A stretch of DNA of 64,000 nt from Nectonema munidae (Eukaryota; Nematomorpha; Nectonematoida; Nectonematidae), in NCBI GenBank assembly GCA_030549495.1, contig JAUIRK010000957.1, positions 136,501 to 200,500 of the forward strand, given 5' to 3'. Within the stretch, counting starts at the first letter, position 1, and the number at the start of each line of letters is the position of its first letter. The notes below the pieces were generated by a model that saw nothing but the letters and a program-made list of their open reading frames with translations, made no database searches and had not been told where the DNA came from. This document shows, in pieces, positions 39,123 through 51,107 of the stretch. The translations under genes were made by a program, and so were the position numbers.

Positions 39123-39361
39123 TTATTAAAGTAATCAAATAAATTTAACAAACTTTTTTCTCGAAAAAACGAACATCTCCAAAGTCAGAATTATTTTTAC
39201 AACACGACTTTTTTAATTATCATTTAGGTTTGACTTTTGCTTATATATTTTTTTATTTCTAATAGTCTAATATTGTTTCTGTACTTTCTTAAAAATATCA
39301 GAAAAATATTGGGATTTAGTTCTTTGATCACCGGAAACTCAAGAACTCATTTTGTCCACTT

Positions 39362-40001
39362 TCAACAATAAAAAAATTGCTGCTCTCTGCCATGAAAAGT
39401 TTCGTTTAACGTCATTGCATTAACACATTTTATTAAAAAAAATTTTAAAAAAAACAGAAAAAAAGTATCGGAGTAGTTTTTTTTAACTCCATTACCTAAT
39501 AAATCTTGTTGTTTCAATCCTGAAAGGAGTAATTCTGTGTTTGATTTTGTTAACAACATTCCTCTGATAAGATGATTAATATCCCTCTTTTTGTTGTAAT
39601 ATGGACGTATTCTATGATTCAGGCTAGAAAAACTTTCTTGACTTTCTTTGTGAAAGTTGCAGTGCTTGTTTCTTCAGATGCTAGATCTTGATGAAAAGGA
39701 GGGTTGTGACACAGGAAACCTAACATAGTTAAATCATGAAGAACAGGAGGAATTAAAGGAAGAATATTTGGATATATGACTTTTACCTTTCTGTTTTTTG
39801 TTGGATCCACCATGTAAAAAAAAATCGTTGACATGATTTATTGATTCGCGCAGAATTCAAGGAAATGCAAACGGCATTGATCTTTTTCACCTCTAAATCA
39901 TCTCTTAAGCACAAATAACATGTGGAGGCCAGTTTTTGTCTTGATCTCCTATCCCCATTCCAAAGTACACTGTAAAAAATGTGTTTAGAGACTAAACACA
40001 A
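39362..40001 (-). pseudogene. Second broken copy of the WREP/CYFC family
   Basis: Minus-strand blocks in family order: a decayed cysteine region (STCYLCLRDDLEVKK), then VDPTKNRKVKVIYPN and LHDLTM at about 39700-39835, then TKSNTELLLSGLKQQDLLG and NGVK at about 39480-39560. The last matches the 'SxLxxLxxxLxLxKxxAELLxSxLKxxNLL' part that follows the YP..RPVPH block in this family. Blocks lie in different frames, so the copy is dead. It shows a longer portion of the family than 1258-1780. Confidence 0.55.
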
Positions 40002-40110
40002 AACTAAACACCAAATAGGTCACCGATTTTGAACACCTAAAATTGTAAACATGTTTAAACTCTAAGCGTCCGAACACTTATAAGTTTATTTCTAAACGCC
40101 AAGATTCTAA
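39968..40110 (+). repeat. CACTGTAAAAAAT-type repeat fragment
   Basis: Same start and body as 30901-31010, with repeated 'ctaaacac' and 'aacatgtttaaa'. It overlaps the edge of the broken WREP/CYFC copy, so one interrupted the other. Confidence 0.45.
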
Positions 40111-40756
40111 ACACTTTAACTATGAGGTGGAAATTTAGTCCAAATGATGAAAGGTATGTTTGGACATGATTTCAAAAACATACCCAATTTGAACTTCCTT
40201 TTTTTTGCCTGGTAATCATCATTTTTTAATTTTTTGACAAAAACTGTCCACATATATAAAAAGAATAATCAACAGGATATTTATAACAACTAGTATTCAT
40301 AATGTAATTTTAAAATATCTAAAAAAAGCAAAAAATTAAAAAATATATTTAGATTTATGGATAAAAAAATTTTTAGAAAAAAACATGAAAACCTAAAATA
40401 AACCTTTTTTTAAAAAACCGATGTTTAGAAATCACAGAAAGGCATTTTTGACGTGAACTTAAAATAAAAAATCAACTAAAGCAAATCTATCATTCATATA
40501 AAACGCACAGGCTTGAAAGAGTGTGAAATTGCACCCGTTTAAACGAATATTTTTGAAGCGTGTATGCAATAGAGATAGTCAGACAAGTGAGATGATACAT
40601 TGTGAAAAAGTAAATAAACTTCATCAACACTTTTTCCCTCTGGAAGCTTGAAAAAAAAACTTCCTCTTGGCAAGCGAGCAGACACGCAGATTCACGCTTT
40701 CCTATACTCCCTTTTAAATGGATAGGGCAGGTTAGACGATATTTTAGTCCAATTTG
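40111..40756. other. Gene-free AT-rich stretch
   Basis: No coding exon or repeat family recognised here. Confidence 0.4.
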
Positions 40757-41038
40757 CTAACGCAAGAAGCTTTGTTTACTTTTCCAGTTGCGTTGCTTCG
40801 AAGAAGAAGAAGAAGAAGATTTTCCATCGCGTCTCCTCCTATTAAATACTTTGAAACCAGAATATTGCGTTTGTTGTTGTGTCTGATATGACAAGAAAGC
40901 AAATAGCGCGTTAGAATTGACTGTATCCTGTCTATTTGGAAAATCTTGACTATACATATAATTGTCAAATAAAAAACGGTTATCATTGTTATGTTTCAAA
41001 TATAAAAAATATCCTTCTTCTTCACCATAATCTAAAAA
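40757..41038 (-). CDS. Candidate terminal exon of a host gene
   Basis: Open from an acceptor ('aatctccag' on the minus strand) at 41038 in phase 0 to a TAG at 40757. It begins FLDYGEEEGYFLYLK, with NRFLFDNYMYSQDF, a glutamine patch, the basic run FNRRRRDGK and seven serines (an AGA repeat at 40800-40818 on plus). The composition is protein-like rather than random, but no family is recognised and no upstream exon was found. The basic run could be a processing site or nuclear signal. It could also be chance. Confidence 0.33.
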   Translation of the reverse strand, partial: FLDYGEEEGYFLYLKHNNDNRFLFDNYMYSQDFPNRQDTVNSNALFAFLSYQTQQQTQYSGFKVFNRRRRDGKSSSSSSSKQRNWKSKQSFLR

Positions 41039-41206
41039 CTGGAGATTTGAATAAGAAAAATGTCACTAAAATATTCAGCCAATCAGTCACGCTTTCTTAC
41101 ATTTCAATCTTGCGTTTGCATGTGATTGGTGTTAGCCATAAGAACCACCTTAAAGTATAAAATAAGGTCAATCTAATAAGAAGTAGTTTGTTTGTAAAAT
41201 TTATAT

Positions 41207-41479
41207 ATGTTTCTCGTATATCTCATCCTTGCTTCTTTGCTAAAAACCGTGTTCCCTCGTAAGTTAACTTTGATTTATATTGACATCAACATCCTAAAAT
41301 TGAAAGCTCTCATATCTGACATAGAATTGATCAAACAAATCATCCAAATTATTTCACAGAATGAAAAAACAATAATTATTGGATTGCTTCTTCAAAATTA
41401 TAGAAAACTATTTTCAGTTTTAGTCGGTCCACTGGCGCTTTGCATTTGTAAAAGTGATTTTGTTTTGGATATACCATGA
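41207..41479 (+). CDS. Candidate small gene with a signal peptide
   Basis: ATG at 41207 opens a hydrophobic leader, MFLVYLILASLLKTVFP, ending at a GTAAGT donor (41259). An acceptor at 41323-41324 ('gacatag') restores phase into QLIKQIIQIISQNEK and runs to a TGA at 41477. The 66-nt intron would be normal for this genome, although the unspliced frame is also open (90 codons). Signal-peptide starts followed by a short exon occur in receptors and secreted proteins, but nothing identifies this one. Confidence 0.35.
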   Translation: MFLVYLILASLLKTVFPRKLTLIYIDINILKLKALISDIELIKQIIQIISQNEKTIIIGLLLQNYRKLFSVLVGPLALCICKSDFVLDIP

Positions 41480-42482
41480 CGAGTAAGACTGATGTTTCGC
41501 TTATAGCAACATCTGTCTCCATAATGCACTTCACTTTTCGAAAGTTGGTATTTTATTATTTTGACATTTTAATAGTATTGATTAATGAATATTTCGTCTC
41601 AATATGAATGTTTATGCCATTTGTTTCCGGGACACTACTCTTGTAGTGTCATAATCAATAAACAATTGGGTATAATAGCTGAAAACAAGCTACCAATCAA
41701 CTTCTTTTTGCAAATGAGTCCGGTAAATGATCCGAAATTCTAAATTTTTATCTACCCACTTGAAGCCTGTCTAATTTCTATAAAAATAACCTGCTACAAA
41801 GATATCCAAGTGTTGTGAACTCATTAACAAAATAACATTTTGTGGATTATGTTGCTAGCTGATTAATATTTTAAATCGGCTACATATGGCACGCGTTTCA
41901 CGTGTGGCATGCGAACAAATATCTTCGGGCATCCACACCTTCATAGACAAAATATATGCGCACTTATTTTTGTAAACTATTATAATTTAAGATGAGAAGG
42001 GTCTGAACTTTTTGTTCCTTTTTTCGATATCAGTTCTTTTTTTAGGATCTAACTTAAAATAAATTAACCTCATTACCACACTCAATTTAAACAAAGACAT
42101 TCTTGGAAATGACATTATATTTTGAAAATCTTCTGATATAAGTAGAATCTTTTTTAAATCTATCTCATTTTGTGGCAATTTATGACTGGAAAAAAGGGGA
42201 AATGAGAAGGAGTTTCAAAGACAAAATAGAAATTTAATGTTAAAGCATTATTTACAATTTAATTTACTTTTGAGAACAAAATTATATTTGTTCGCATTCA
42301 ATTTCAAAATGAAAGAAAATTCTGTTATAACGAGAGGCTATACTTTATAGATTGGTATTATGCGACAGCAATGCGTTTGTCTTTCAGATTTGGCCGGTAT
42401 CTAAGCTGTTTCGTATATAAGAACAAAACTCAAGCTTGTTTCACCGCGAAAAGCCTGTTAGCTTTTATCAGACATACTCCAT
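41480..42482. other. Gene-free stretch
   Basis: No gene recognised. A GC-richer imperfect palindrome ('tggcacgcgtttcacgtgtggcatgcga') lies near 41887-41915. The rest is AT-rich. Confidence 0.4.
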
Positions 42483-44690
42483 ATTACTTCTTCTTCTTCT
42501 TCTTTGTCATCATCTTACCCCCAAGTTGGGGGTCGGTGGCTAAGATCCGCTGTCTCCACCGTCGTCTTCGTTTAGTCCAAGCTTTTGCAGTCGCTCCTTC
42601 AGCCTATCTCTCCATCTCTTTCGTTGTCTGCCTATGCTTCTTTTCCCAGAGCTTGGCGCACCACATCCTCTTGCTTCTTTCTTAAAACATGCCCGTACCA
42701 CTGCAACTTACTACGTGTCGCTACAGCCCACACACGTACCGCTAGCCCCGTCTTTCTTCTAATTTCTTCGTTTATTTTATCTTTTAAAGTTGTTCCCAAC
42801 ATTTTCCTCAGTATCTTCATTTCTGTCGTCATTAATGTTCTTTCTTCTTTCTCACGATATCCTCACTTTTGCTACATAACATTGTCGCTGTCTTTCCAGA
42901 ATTCATCTTCAATCCATATTTCTCTAAACTCTCTTGCCATTTTATGATTCTCTTCTGTAATTATTCTTCGTTATCTGCTAATATAGCTAAGTCATCATCG
43001 AATAAAAGCTCCCAAAGTTCTTCTTTTTTAAATGGTTTGAGAGCTCATCAGTAACGAACGCAAACAACAATGGACTCAATGACGAATCTTGATGCAACCC
43101 TATTTTCACTTCAAAGTCCTTCGACATTCCTTCCGCCTTTTTAATAGATGTTATTGACTTATTATAGATTTCTTTAATCAATCTCACCAGTTTTTCAAAT
43201 ACTCCCTTCTTGCGCAAGCACCAATAGACTACTTCCCTAGGAATTGTATCATATTCTTTCTCTATATCTACAAATCCACAAAAAAACTGATGCATTTCTT
43301 TATTTATTCAATTTTCTTTTCTATTAATTGCCTTGTGATAAAAAGCGCGTCTATTGCGCTTTTTCCAGGCATAAATCTAAATTGTTTTTGTCTATTTTTA
43401 TCACCGAACGGATTCGCTTGTCTATACTCTTTCTACAACATTCAGTCCGCTCCAGTAACTTCACTTCACGATAACTACCACATTGCAAGATGTCTCCTTT
43501 CTTTTTCCAAATGGGCACTATAGTAGGCTTTTTCTCCAGTCTTCAGGTATTTTTTCAGTTATCCAAATTCTTTTCAACAAGTCTACCATCCATGATAAAG
43601 GTATATGTCCTCCTGCTTTCATCATATCAATACTAACCGCTGTAAGCCCAGGTGCTTTATAATTCTTCATCTTTATGATTTGCTGCAATACTTCATCTTC
43701 ATCTACCTCTTTTCTGGTCCTTCAACCTTCAAAGCAACATCTAACCCTTCTTTTCCATTTCCCCTATTCAGAAGTTCTTCAAAATATTCTGCCCATCTGT
43801 TCTTAACTCTTTCTAGCTCAAAGATTATTTTTGTTTCTTTATCCTTAATAATATTGACATTTCCAATCTCCTCCACTTCTTTCTGCCTTGCTTCTGCAAT
43901 TCTAGATATCTGGTTTTCTCCTTCTTTTTTATTTTAAAAATTTTTTTTTCTTTCAAGTTCGTTTTTCTCCACTTCTTAGAAGCCATTTTTTCTTATTTAA
44001 CACCTTTCTCAAATCTTCTTTCCATTGCCAAGTTTCTTTTTGCTTGAATTCGCTAGACTTATTGCGTCCCAAGGCTTTTTCACTCACTGATATCAAATTC
44101 TTCTTTACCCTACCCCACATTTCTTCTACATCCTTGCTCTTTTCCACCTTTTTTTATAGCTTTCATAAATTCAAATCTTATTCCAGTTTCCTTCAATTTC
44201 CAAATCTTCAATTTCTTGTCTTTTTGAATGTTTTCTTCATATGTTTTATTTCTATAGCAGTCCAGTACAAGCAATTTGTGGTGGCTGACAATTTCACATC
44301 CAGGAATAGCCTTACAATCTTTTAAATTTTTTGCCTCTTTTTGTCTCAACAAGATAAAATCTATTTGACTTTTCTTACCACCACGTGTGTATGTAATCAG
44401 ATCATCTCTCTTCTTTCTGTATTTTGCGTTGCACACTGTTAATTCATTTCTCTCATCCATTTGTAAAATCCTTCCACCATCTTCATTCCCTTTTCCATAC
44501 CCACGTTGTCCTCCATGTATTTCTTTGAAGCCGTCACAATTTTCTTCTACGTGCACATTCAAATCACCTCCAATTAACAATGCTTCACCTTCTTTTACTT
44601 CCTCAATCATTTCTTCTAAACTAACCATGAAATTTTCTTTTTCTTCTCCTATATTACTTCCTCTCTTGTGCGCAATAATCATTTTTTGTT
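42483..44690 (-). mobile_element. RTE-type LINE, 5'-truncated and decayed
   Basis: Minus strand. The endonuclease half (44682-44110) has LLIGGDLNVHVEE, GFKEIHGGQRGYG, ITYTRGGKKSQIDFILLR and IVSHHKLLVLD, the set also known from craniofacial-development-protein-2-like (RTE-derived) proteins. RT blocks follow: GFVDIEKEYDTIPRE and IGLHQDSSLSPLLFAFV at 43295-42987; then EMKILRKMLG, VWAVATRSKLQWYGHVLRKK near 42830-42632. The 3' end is a GAA repeat (42487-42501 as TTC on plus), as RTE elements end in short tandem repeats. The polymerase ADD box is not seen and several frame shifts are present. Confidence 0.85.
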
Positions 44691-44938
44691 TAAACTTTCG
44701 TGAAAGCGCCTGTTTTAGAGTCTAGAGAAGGAGGAGCAATTTATTTAAAAATTCGATACCCACATAAGAAGTTATTATGTTTTATAAGGACTCTATCAGT
44801 TAACATAAGAAACGAAATATTCAAGTAAATGAAAATATAACAAAAGCGTTGTGTAATTTTAAAAGGCCAGGAAGCGGCTTCACTGACTTTACACAAGGAA
44901 TTTATAGATGCAAAGAAGCAAATATACGAATACATATG

Positions 44939-45407
44939 CATAGTTGCCAACTCCACTGCTTTCGGTGGCAGACTACAGCTTTCGGCCCTTTTTTTGGTCT
45001 AGCACTTTTGAGATGGGTTCTACCGCTTTTTGAAAATTTTTACAGCTTTTAAATGCTAAAATTTTTATTGGCACACGTTGAGCATATGCATCCTATTTGT
45101 TTTGTTTGTTTTTTTACTTTTTTCATCGATATTTAGACTATTTAAATTATGTAAACCAATTTTTACTTCTTGAAGAATGAGTGATAATAAAAATAAAACA
45201 AAAAGTCGCTACGACAACTGTTCTAAAGAAGAATGGATTCAAAAATTTGAATTTATTATTACTAATTGCAAATTAGTTTCTTCCCATCCATTTTGTCGTA
45301 CTTGCAAAAAAAACATTATAAAAAAGCATAAAAAAATTTTAAGGTCCATGGGTGGTTTTCGAAAAAAAGTCTACCGCTTTGGTCTTCTCAAAGAGCATGT
45401 AAAATGA
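44939..45407 (+). mobile_element. hAT-like 5' fragment with BED-like finger
   Basis: The end starts CATAGTTGCCAACTCC, close to the CAGTGTTGCCAACT type common at hAT ends. An ATG at 45177 opens MSDNKNKTKSRYDNCSKEEW, then SHPFCRTCKKNI and GLLKEHVK, a C-x2-C...H arrangement like a BED zinc finger at the start of hAT transposases. The frame stops at 45405 where the CR1-like LINE begins, so the rest was cut off by that insertion or lost. Confidence 0.45.
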
Positions 45408-45409
45408 CA

Positions 45410-46905
45410 CATTTAGAACAATTATATAAAATGACAAAATAAGTAAAGGTAGAAAATAAAATGATATGATAGAAGAATTAGTTATGCAATTCATACTTAT
45501 TAATAAGACTTTTTTTAGTTTCACTTTTAACTTTATTAAAGGAAGTAAAGTTGAGCAAGCTAGTAATATTAGCATTCCAATGTTTTGCAACTTTCCAATT
45601 GAAGGACTGCTTAGAGGATTTACACTCATATTGAGGAATATTGACGAATAGAGTGCATTTGCTTAACAGGTTTTAACTGATTGTATAAGCAGGATGGAAC
45701 TAAACCACATAAAAGTTTGAAACAAAATAAAGTAAGTTTATATTCATATATATCATCAACTTTCAGCATTTGAAGATCATAAAAAAGAATGTTAGAAGAG
45801 TATCTAATATTCAAGTTTAAAATAATTTTCAAAACTTTTTTTTGAAGAGTAAGTAAAACATTCAGATTACTATGACCTCATATTAAAATATTATAAGTCA
45901 AATAAGGAATGAAAAAGGACTTGTAGAGAAGGAGAAGAATATTTTTACCTAGATAATTTTTCAAGCTTTTCAACATTCCAATAACAGAAGAGAGTTTCAA
46001 TGAGAGAGCTTTCATATGATCATGCCATGATAGCTTTTCATCAATGATCAATCCAAGCAAATTGAAAGACTTTACAAAGTCAATATTGAGCTTCTTAGAA
46101 ACTTTCAACTTGTCAACACAAGTTTTAGAAAAAATAATGCCTTTTGTTTTCACATGATGGATAACCAAATCATTAGATGAACACCATTTTAAAACCTCGT
46201 TATAGTTTTTATGCAAATTTTCAAGTTCAGAATCAAATGATTTGGAATCAGATGAAAATAATAATGTTACATCATCAGCATACAAGATTACTTTGAGGAA
46301 TATCATTAATAAATATTTTGAACAATAAGGGGCCTAGTAAGGAGCCTTGAGGTACACCACAATGTAGCATACTGTGTTTAGACGAAATATCATTTATTGA
46401 AACAAACTGTTTTCTTTTATGGAGATATGATTGGACCAGATCAAGTGATGATGATGAAAATCCATACAATTTAAGTTTTTCCAAAAGTATCATATGATTC
46501 AATGAATCAAATGCTCGAGTCATGTCTAAAAATACAGCTAAAACTTTTTCATTTTTGTCAAGGTCAGTTATAATATTATTCAAAAAAGAAAAATGTAAAG
46601 TTTCAGTTGAATAATACTTTCTAAAAGCATGCTGGTTTCCAAAATACAGATTATTTGAAGAAAAATAGTTTTCAATTTGCAAAGAAAGAAGTCTTTCAAA
46701 AATCTTGGCTAAAATAGGCACTATAGTTGTAGGCCTATAATTCTCAACTAACATTCTCGATCTCTTTTTATGAACAGGAATTACACGCCCTATTTTAAAA
46801 ACATGTGGAAAAATATCATGTATAACACAATCATTGAAAAGGGAAACTAATGGAGAGCATACAATATTCAATATAGATTTGATTTTGTTAGTCGACAACC
46901 CTAAA
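45410..46905 (-). mobile_element. CR1/Daphne-like LINE, 5'-truncated
   Basis: RT is mostly open on the minus strand. At 46898-46275: ENYRPTTIVPILAKIFERL, STETLHFSFLNNI, AVFLDMTRAFDSLNH (catalytic D) and CGVPQGSLLGPLLF. At 46306-45878: VILYADDVTLLFSS (catalytic YADD) and SFNLLGLIIDEKLSWHDHM. The C-terminal 'LF.FK' region follows at 45832-45626. The endonuclease is missing, as expected of 5' truncation during target-primed insertion. A few frame shifts are present. Confidence 0.88.
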
Positions 46906-47686
46906 CCCCCATGAAAAACAATTATTTATGGCACATTCAGATAAATAATTTCCCATATGTAAATTCTTTTTTGTATTTTAAAGCAGGCAATATTGTAATG
47001 TATAAAATTAAATAAAAATCTGAAAGTTTAATCTTTAATGTTTGATAAAGCTTTCATCTTTTATAATAATAAAGAAGAGCTAATTAATTATAAGTAGCTG
47101 GTGTCAAAGATATGTCACACGCAGACACAAAATCCTACGAATATGCTGGTAATATGCAAATGGTATAACAAATAAAAATATGAACGTTTGACGCTCATTT
47201 TCATCCTTTTAAGGTTTTGGATCAAAGAGACTAAAAATGATGACGAGATATTCCAATCAAGGTATGCAAACGTTGTGTTAAAGAATTGAATGAATCTACT
47301 GCTTCCCAGTAAAAAAGGCTTTTCTTTTGAGCCAAGGAATCAAAGTTCGCAACGAAACAAATCACGTTATACTCTTTCATTACGAAAATATAACTTTAAA
47401 AGGAAAAAATCTTCATTTAAATTTTGAAATTAAAAAAAAGTGTAAACCTTTGAATAAAATGTTGTATCATACATGATTCAAAAGTGCTTATGCTGAAAAT
47501 TTTAAACTAGAAATTAATTGGATAAGAAAATATCATTCAAAGCACATTAAAGTTTATTAAAGAAGATAAAACATACAAAGATTCACTTTTTATGATAACT
47601 AAAGAAAGAGTTTCTCTCGGAATTCAAACATAATCCCACATTACCCACTATGCAAAGAATCTGAGTCAGCATGGAGCATTTTTTTC
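46906..47686. other. No gene recognised
   Basis: AT-rich sequence between the LINE and the piggyBac relic. The piggyBac ends (TTAA with CCC/GGG) could not be placed. Confidence 0.4.
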
Positions 47687-48896
47687 ATCTTCTTCTAAAT
47701 TTAACATCCACCATATTGGGAAAGTGTTCAGAACTTCCGAATCTTAACTCACCTTCAATAAATGGGTCAAAGAGCGATATTTTCTTTGAAAATAGGTCTT
47801 TTTTACTTTGAAGTATTTGATAAAAACTGGGTTTACCTATTTCCTTCCTAAAGTTTTCTTCATCCTCATATTCAGCTTTTATCAGAATCAGTGCTTTCTT
47901 AGATATTCCTAGATTTTCAGTAGGTCTTTTATAATAAAACCAGAACTGTATTAAACAGGAGTTCAATATCCAAAAAAAGATAGACTTTGCAATGTTCGAC
48001 TTGTGATCGCACTTATAAGGGGAAGAAAGCATATCAAATAAATCAGTTCCGCCCATCAATTGATTGCAAAGTGTCACGATCTTAGTGCGATCAAATGTTA
48101 CAAACATTTTATTTCTTCGATGCCATCGTTTTACAAGTTCAATAAGCTCAATCAAGGCAAAATTTGAGGCAAACAATATGGCTCTGCTGTCAAGCCATTA
48201 TGGATAACTTTTATTTCACTTACTTTGTCACTACTGCACACATAGAATCCTCCTCCTTCTTTCTTAATGTCAGAATCCTTAATGTTTTTTTCAAAAGGAA
48301 GCCTGTTTTAAAGAATCGTTCCACAAGAATATATGCTCATTTCTTTTAATTTAGTTATCAAGTTCAACGATGTAAGATAATAATTATTGTCATCAAAAAA
48401 TAAGACAATATTTTCTTTTCTTTTGGAGAGATTCGCGGAACTTTAACACACAATCTCCCGAACAATCATTTTACATGAGTTGTCAACAGGCACTTTGCAA
48501 TCATAAATGAAAAAGTCATGCATGAAAGGATCAGCTCAATAAACTTTAAAGCGCCATTTTTGGGTTTGCATTTCACATATTGCAAGACGCTCTTTAAAAG
48601 GTTTAAAAACATTGTTGCATTACTTTCTAAACATCTCCCAAAAGCGTCGAACCTTTATAATCTGTCAATTTGTAATGCTCAAGGAGTTATCTTCAAAATG
48701 TAGATTACTTAAAAGTAGGAAGAATTTATTCCTGGACATATTTTTGCTCATAATCGAAACTCTGAAGCTTTCACTGCGTTACATTTGGAATCGAAGCTTT
48801 ATCTTCATTAAGCCCATTTTAATCAAAATTCCAAGAAACCTTGAAATTTCTTTAGAATCAGTTTTCAATGAAACATTACTTTTATGCATTTAAATT
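47687..48896 (-). pseudogene. piggyBac-type transposase, decayed
   Basis: Minus strand from about 48896: FLGILIKMGLMKIK, MSRNKFFLLLSNLHFEDNS, CNNVFKPFKERLAI, then FFDDNNYYLTSLNLITKLK (the second catalytic region, usually FDNfyTS), GFYVCSSDKVSEIKV, and finally the open part 48176-47687 with QLMGGTDLFDMLSSPYKCD (the MGGVDxxD signature) and FFWILNSCLIQFWFYYKR. Several stops and frame changes interrupt the first two thirds. The family cuts and pastes at TTAA. Ends were not found, so a link to the TTAA MITEs of this window is only possible. Confidence 0.85.
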
Positions 48897-49563
48897 TGTT
48901 GGATTCGATATTAGATCCGTCATTTCTTTTCATCCAAAATTTTTCAGAATAGCTGTAAGCACATGGGATTAGTTTTTTTCAAATGTTTTTTCTTCCAAAC
49001 AGAATGATCATTTTTCAACGTTTTCCATTAAACTTTTTCCATTGTAGTGGTTTTTTTCTTATCTTTTCCTACAGAATAAGCACAACTTTCATTTTGATCA
49101 AAATAGTCAAACTTTTTAATGTCTCAACCAGAATCTGTTTCTACCTTTGATAAATCTGTTTCAGGTAAAAGTATGACTTGATTGCCTGATAAATCTAAAA
49201 ATATTACATACAAACATCTATACTAAATACCATTGAACTCAGACATATTAAATCTAAATAAAAAATGTTTCATATTTATTCATTAAGCATGCTAAACTTA
49301 CATGAATTACGGATGTATCAATTAAGATGCAGACATTTGATGTCAAAAAGCAAAAAAAAAACAAAACCCTAACCTACATATTTCAAAAAGATTTCTAAAC
49401 TTATCTGGATAAGTAGCATATGAGGCATTGAGACAGCTTTCACAAGGAACGTGAAGAAATAGGTGCGTGATATGATAAAATATACGCGCTTTTTTGCAAC
49501 TTTTGTCTAACTTTTATGATTTTGAATTCTAAGTTGCAGTAAGGGTGAAGGGTAGAGGCTAAG
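48897..49563. other. No gene recognised
   Basis: AT-rich. No exon, repeat end or RNA feature supported. Confidence 0.4.
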
Positions 49564-49775
49564 TTAATTTGTTACAAGATTGGAGCGTGACAACAAATAT
49601 CCCATTTGATACCTCACTTCTGATCCTCAAAAATCAGCCAAAAGTAAGCTACTTGGTACACGAGTGCATTAAAATGAAGAAATCGTTCGAATTATTCCAA
49701 ACGGACGTGGTGCTGAAAGCGGTTGGGGTAGTTATTCCAAAAACTTTAGTCTTTCAATTCACCCCTTTTCAATAA
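49564..49775 (+). CDS. Candidate exon, unknown protein
   Basis: After an AG at 49562-49563 the frame is open to a TAA at 49773: NLLQDWSVTTNIPFDTSLLI, then VSYLVHECIKMKKSFELF. It looks more protein-like than the surroundings but has no known family and no confirmed partner exon. Confidence 0.28.
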
Positions 49776-49871
49776 AAGTCCTATTCACATGTATTTTCCA
49801 CAAGTATCGCTAAATGTCATAAATACGAAGTTTTGTTCACCTTATTAATTGATGTGGATACTTTTTTATAG

Positions 49872-50248
49872 ATAATTGTCACACTAAATCAATATCTCAT
49901 GAGCAGTTTTCTCAAATTCCTGAAGATGCTTCTCAAATAGAGTTGACGTTTTCTATTGAATGCTTAAAACCCTTTCTTCCTACTGTGAAGATCGAAAATC
50001 AAGTCGTCAATTTTAGCAGTATCCACGAACTAGATGACGACAAGGCTATCCATCTTCTGGATTATTCATACACAGTTAAAACAACTGAACAGCTCACAAT
50101 ACTGGAAGTTTTCCTTTCCTTTGGAGAAGATGCCAACTATGAGGACACATTTTACTTCGATAAATTGAGTAATGTTTTTAGCGTTTATGCATTTTTAGGA
50201 AACCAATCACTATTTCCAGTCAGTTTGGCCGGAGTGTCTGTGAAATGA
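49872..50248 (+). CDS. Candidate terminal exon, unknown protein
   Basis: A likely acceptor ('tttttatag', ending at 49871) opens a frame to a TGA at 50246: IECLKPFLPTVKIENQV, FSSIHELDDDKAIHLLDYS, EQLTILEVFLSFGEDANYE, FDKLSNVFSVYAFLGNQS. The residue mix is balanced and free of the K/N/I/F bias of non-coding AT-rich DNA here. No family is recognised. The foldback relative begins 57 bases after the stop. Whether 49564-49775 belongs to the same gene is unclear, because no donor in the right phase was found. Confidence 0.4.
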
Positions 50249-50304
50249 CTTTTCAGAATATTAAAATACTTGTCAAATAATAACAATCAATATAAAATCC
50301 TGTT

Positions 50305-50544
50305 ATCAAAGAATCGAAAAATATTCTTTAAAAATTCAAAAAATATTTATTCTTTTAAAATATATCGTTGAAGTCCTTGCCACTTTTAGAATCTACCAAT
50401 GTTGGCTGTCCTTACTTTTAGAATAGAAAGATAAACTTAGTTTCTCTAATCATTTTTATCAAATCATGCATAAAATAGGAAACTAAAAGTAACGGCAGCC
50501 AAAGATATGTTTGAAAAAAATAAATATTTTTTGATTCTTTGATT
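50305..50544. repeat. Diverged foldback element, copy 2
   Basis: Same size and arms as 33659-33896 ('atcaaagaatcgaaaaatatt', 'aaatatttattctttt' and their inverse), with mismatches between the arms. The next bases continue as after copy 1 ('atttaaaatcgt', 'aataacttttgtaacatcg'). Confidence 0.8.
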
Positions 50545-50603
50545 ACAGAATTTTATTTCGATAATAATTTGACAAATTTATTATTTAAAATCGTTAAAAA
50601 TAT

Positions 50604-50745
50604 AGGAATAACTTTTGTAACATCGTCTCCCCCAATGAGGTATATCAAATCTTACATATAACAAAATATGAACAGTAAGTGGAACATTGTCTCCCTAGTC
50701 ATTTGTCCATGGAATAGAAAGCATCGTAGTATACAGGTTGGAGAT
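50604..50745 (-). repeat. Dispersed repeat edge, inverted copy
   Basis: Read on the minus strand: one 28-bp unit (atctccaacctgtatactacg), 'gactagggagacaatg', 'gatatacctcattggggg', 'aagttatt'. It matches 30758-30888, which shows that the foldback and the minisatellite repeat are neighbours in one family. Confidence 0.75.
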
Positions 50746-51107
50746 GTATATATAATATATATAAATACAAATATTTCTTTAAATTATATTTGTTGATTAT
50801 AAGGACACTTTGAAATATTACAAAAAAGAACAAAAGTTAATAATTTGAATTATTATAGATGGTTTGATTATCTTATGGTATTTTGTAGTTTATTTTCGTG
50901 ATTTGAGTTGTTTGGGTTGTTTAGACTGACCCTTTTATATCAATTGAGGTTTCTGATCAATAATATCAAGCAGGGATTGGGAAATAGAAAGCTTCTGTAT
51001 TTTCTTATCCTTTCAAAAATATGGTAGTGTCTAAAATTGATAACTTGGAAGAGTTTTGGAAAGTTAAAGAAAGAAATTACATTCATACTTCTTCTTTTTT
51101 TTTTTAG

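Noticed and set aside
42371-44725. Plus-strand Ser/Phe-rich frames across the RTE LINE
   Set aside because: They are antisense shadows of the minus-strand endonuclease and polymerase blocks.
51021-51062. First exon (MVVSKIDNLEEFWK) for the gene at 51108
   Set aside because: Its GTTAAG donor leaves phase 0 while the next exon needs phase 1, so the join is not open.
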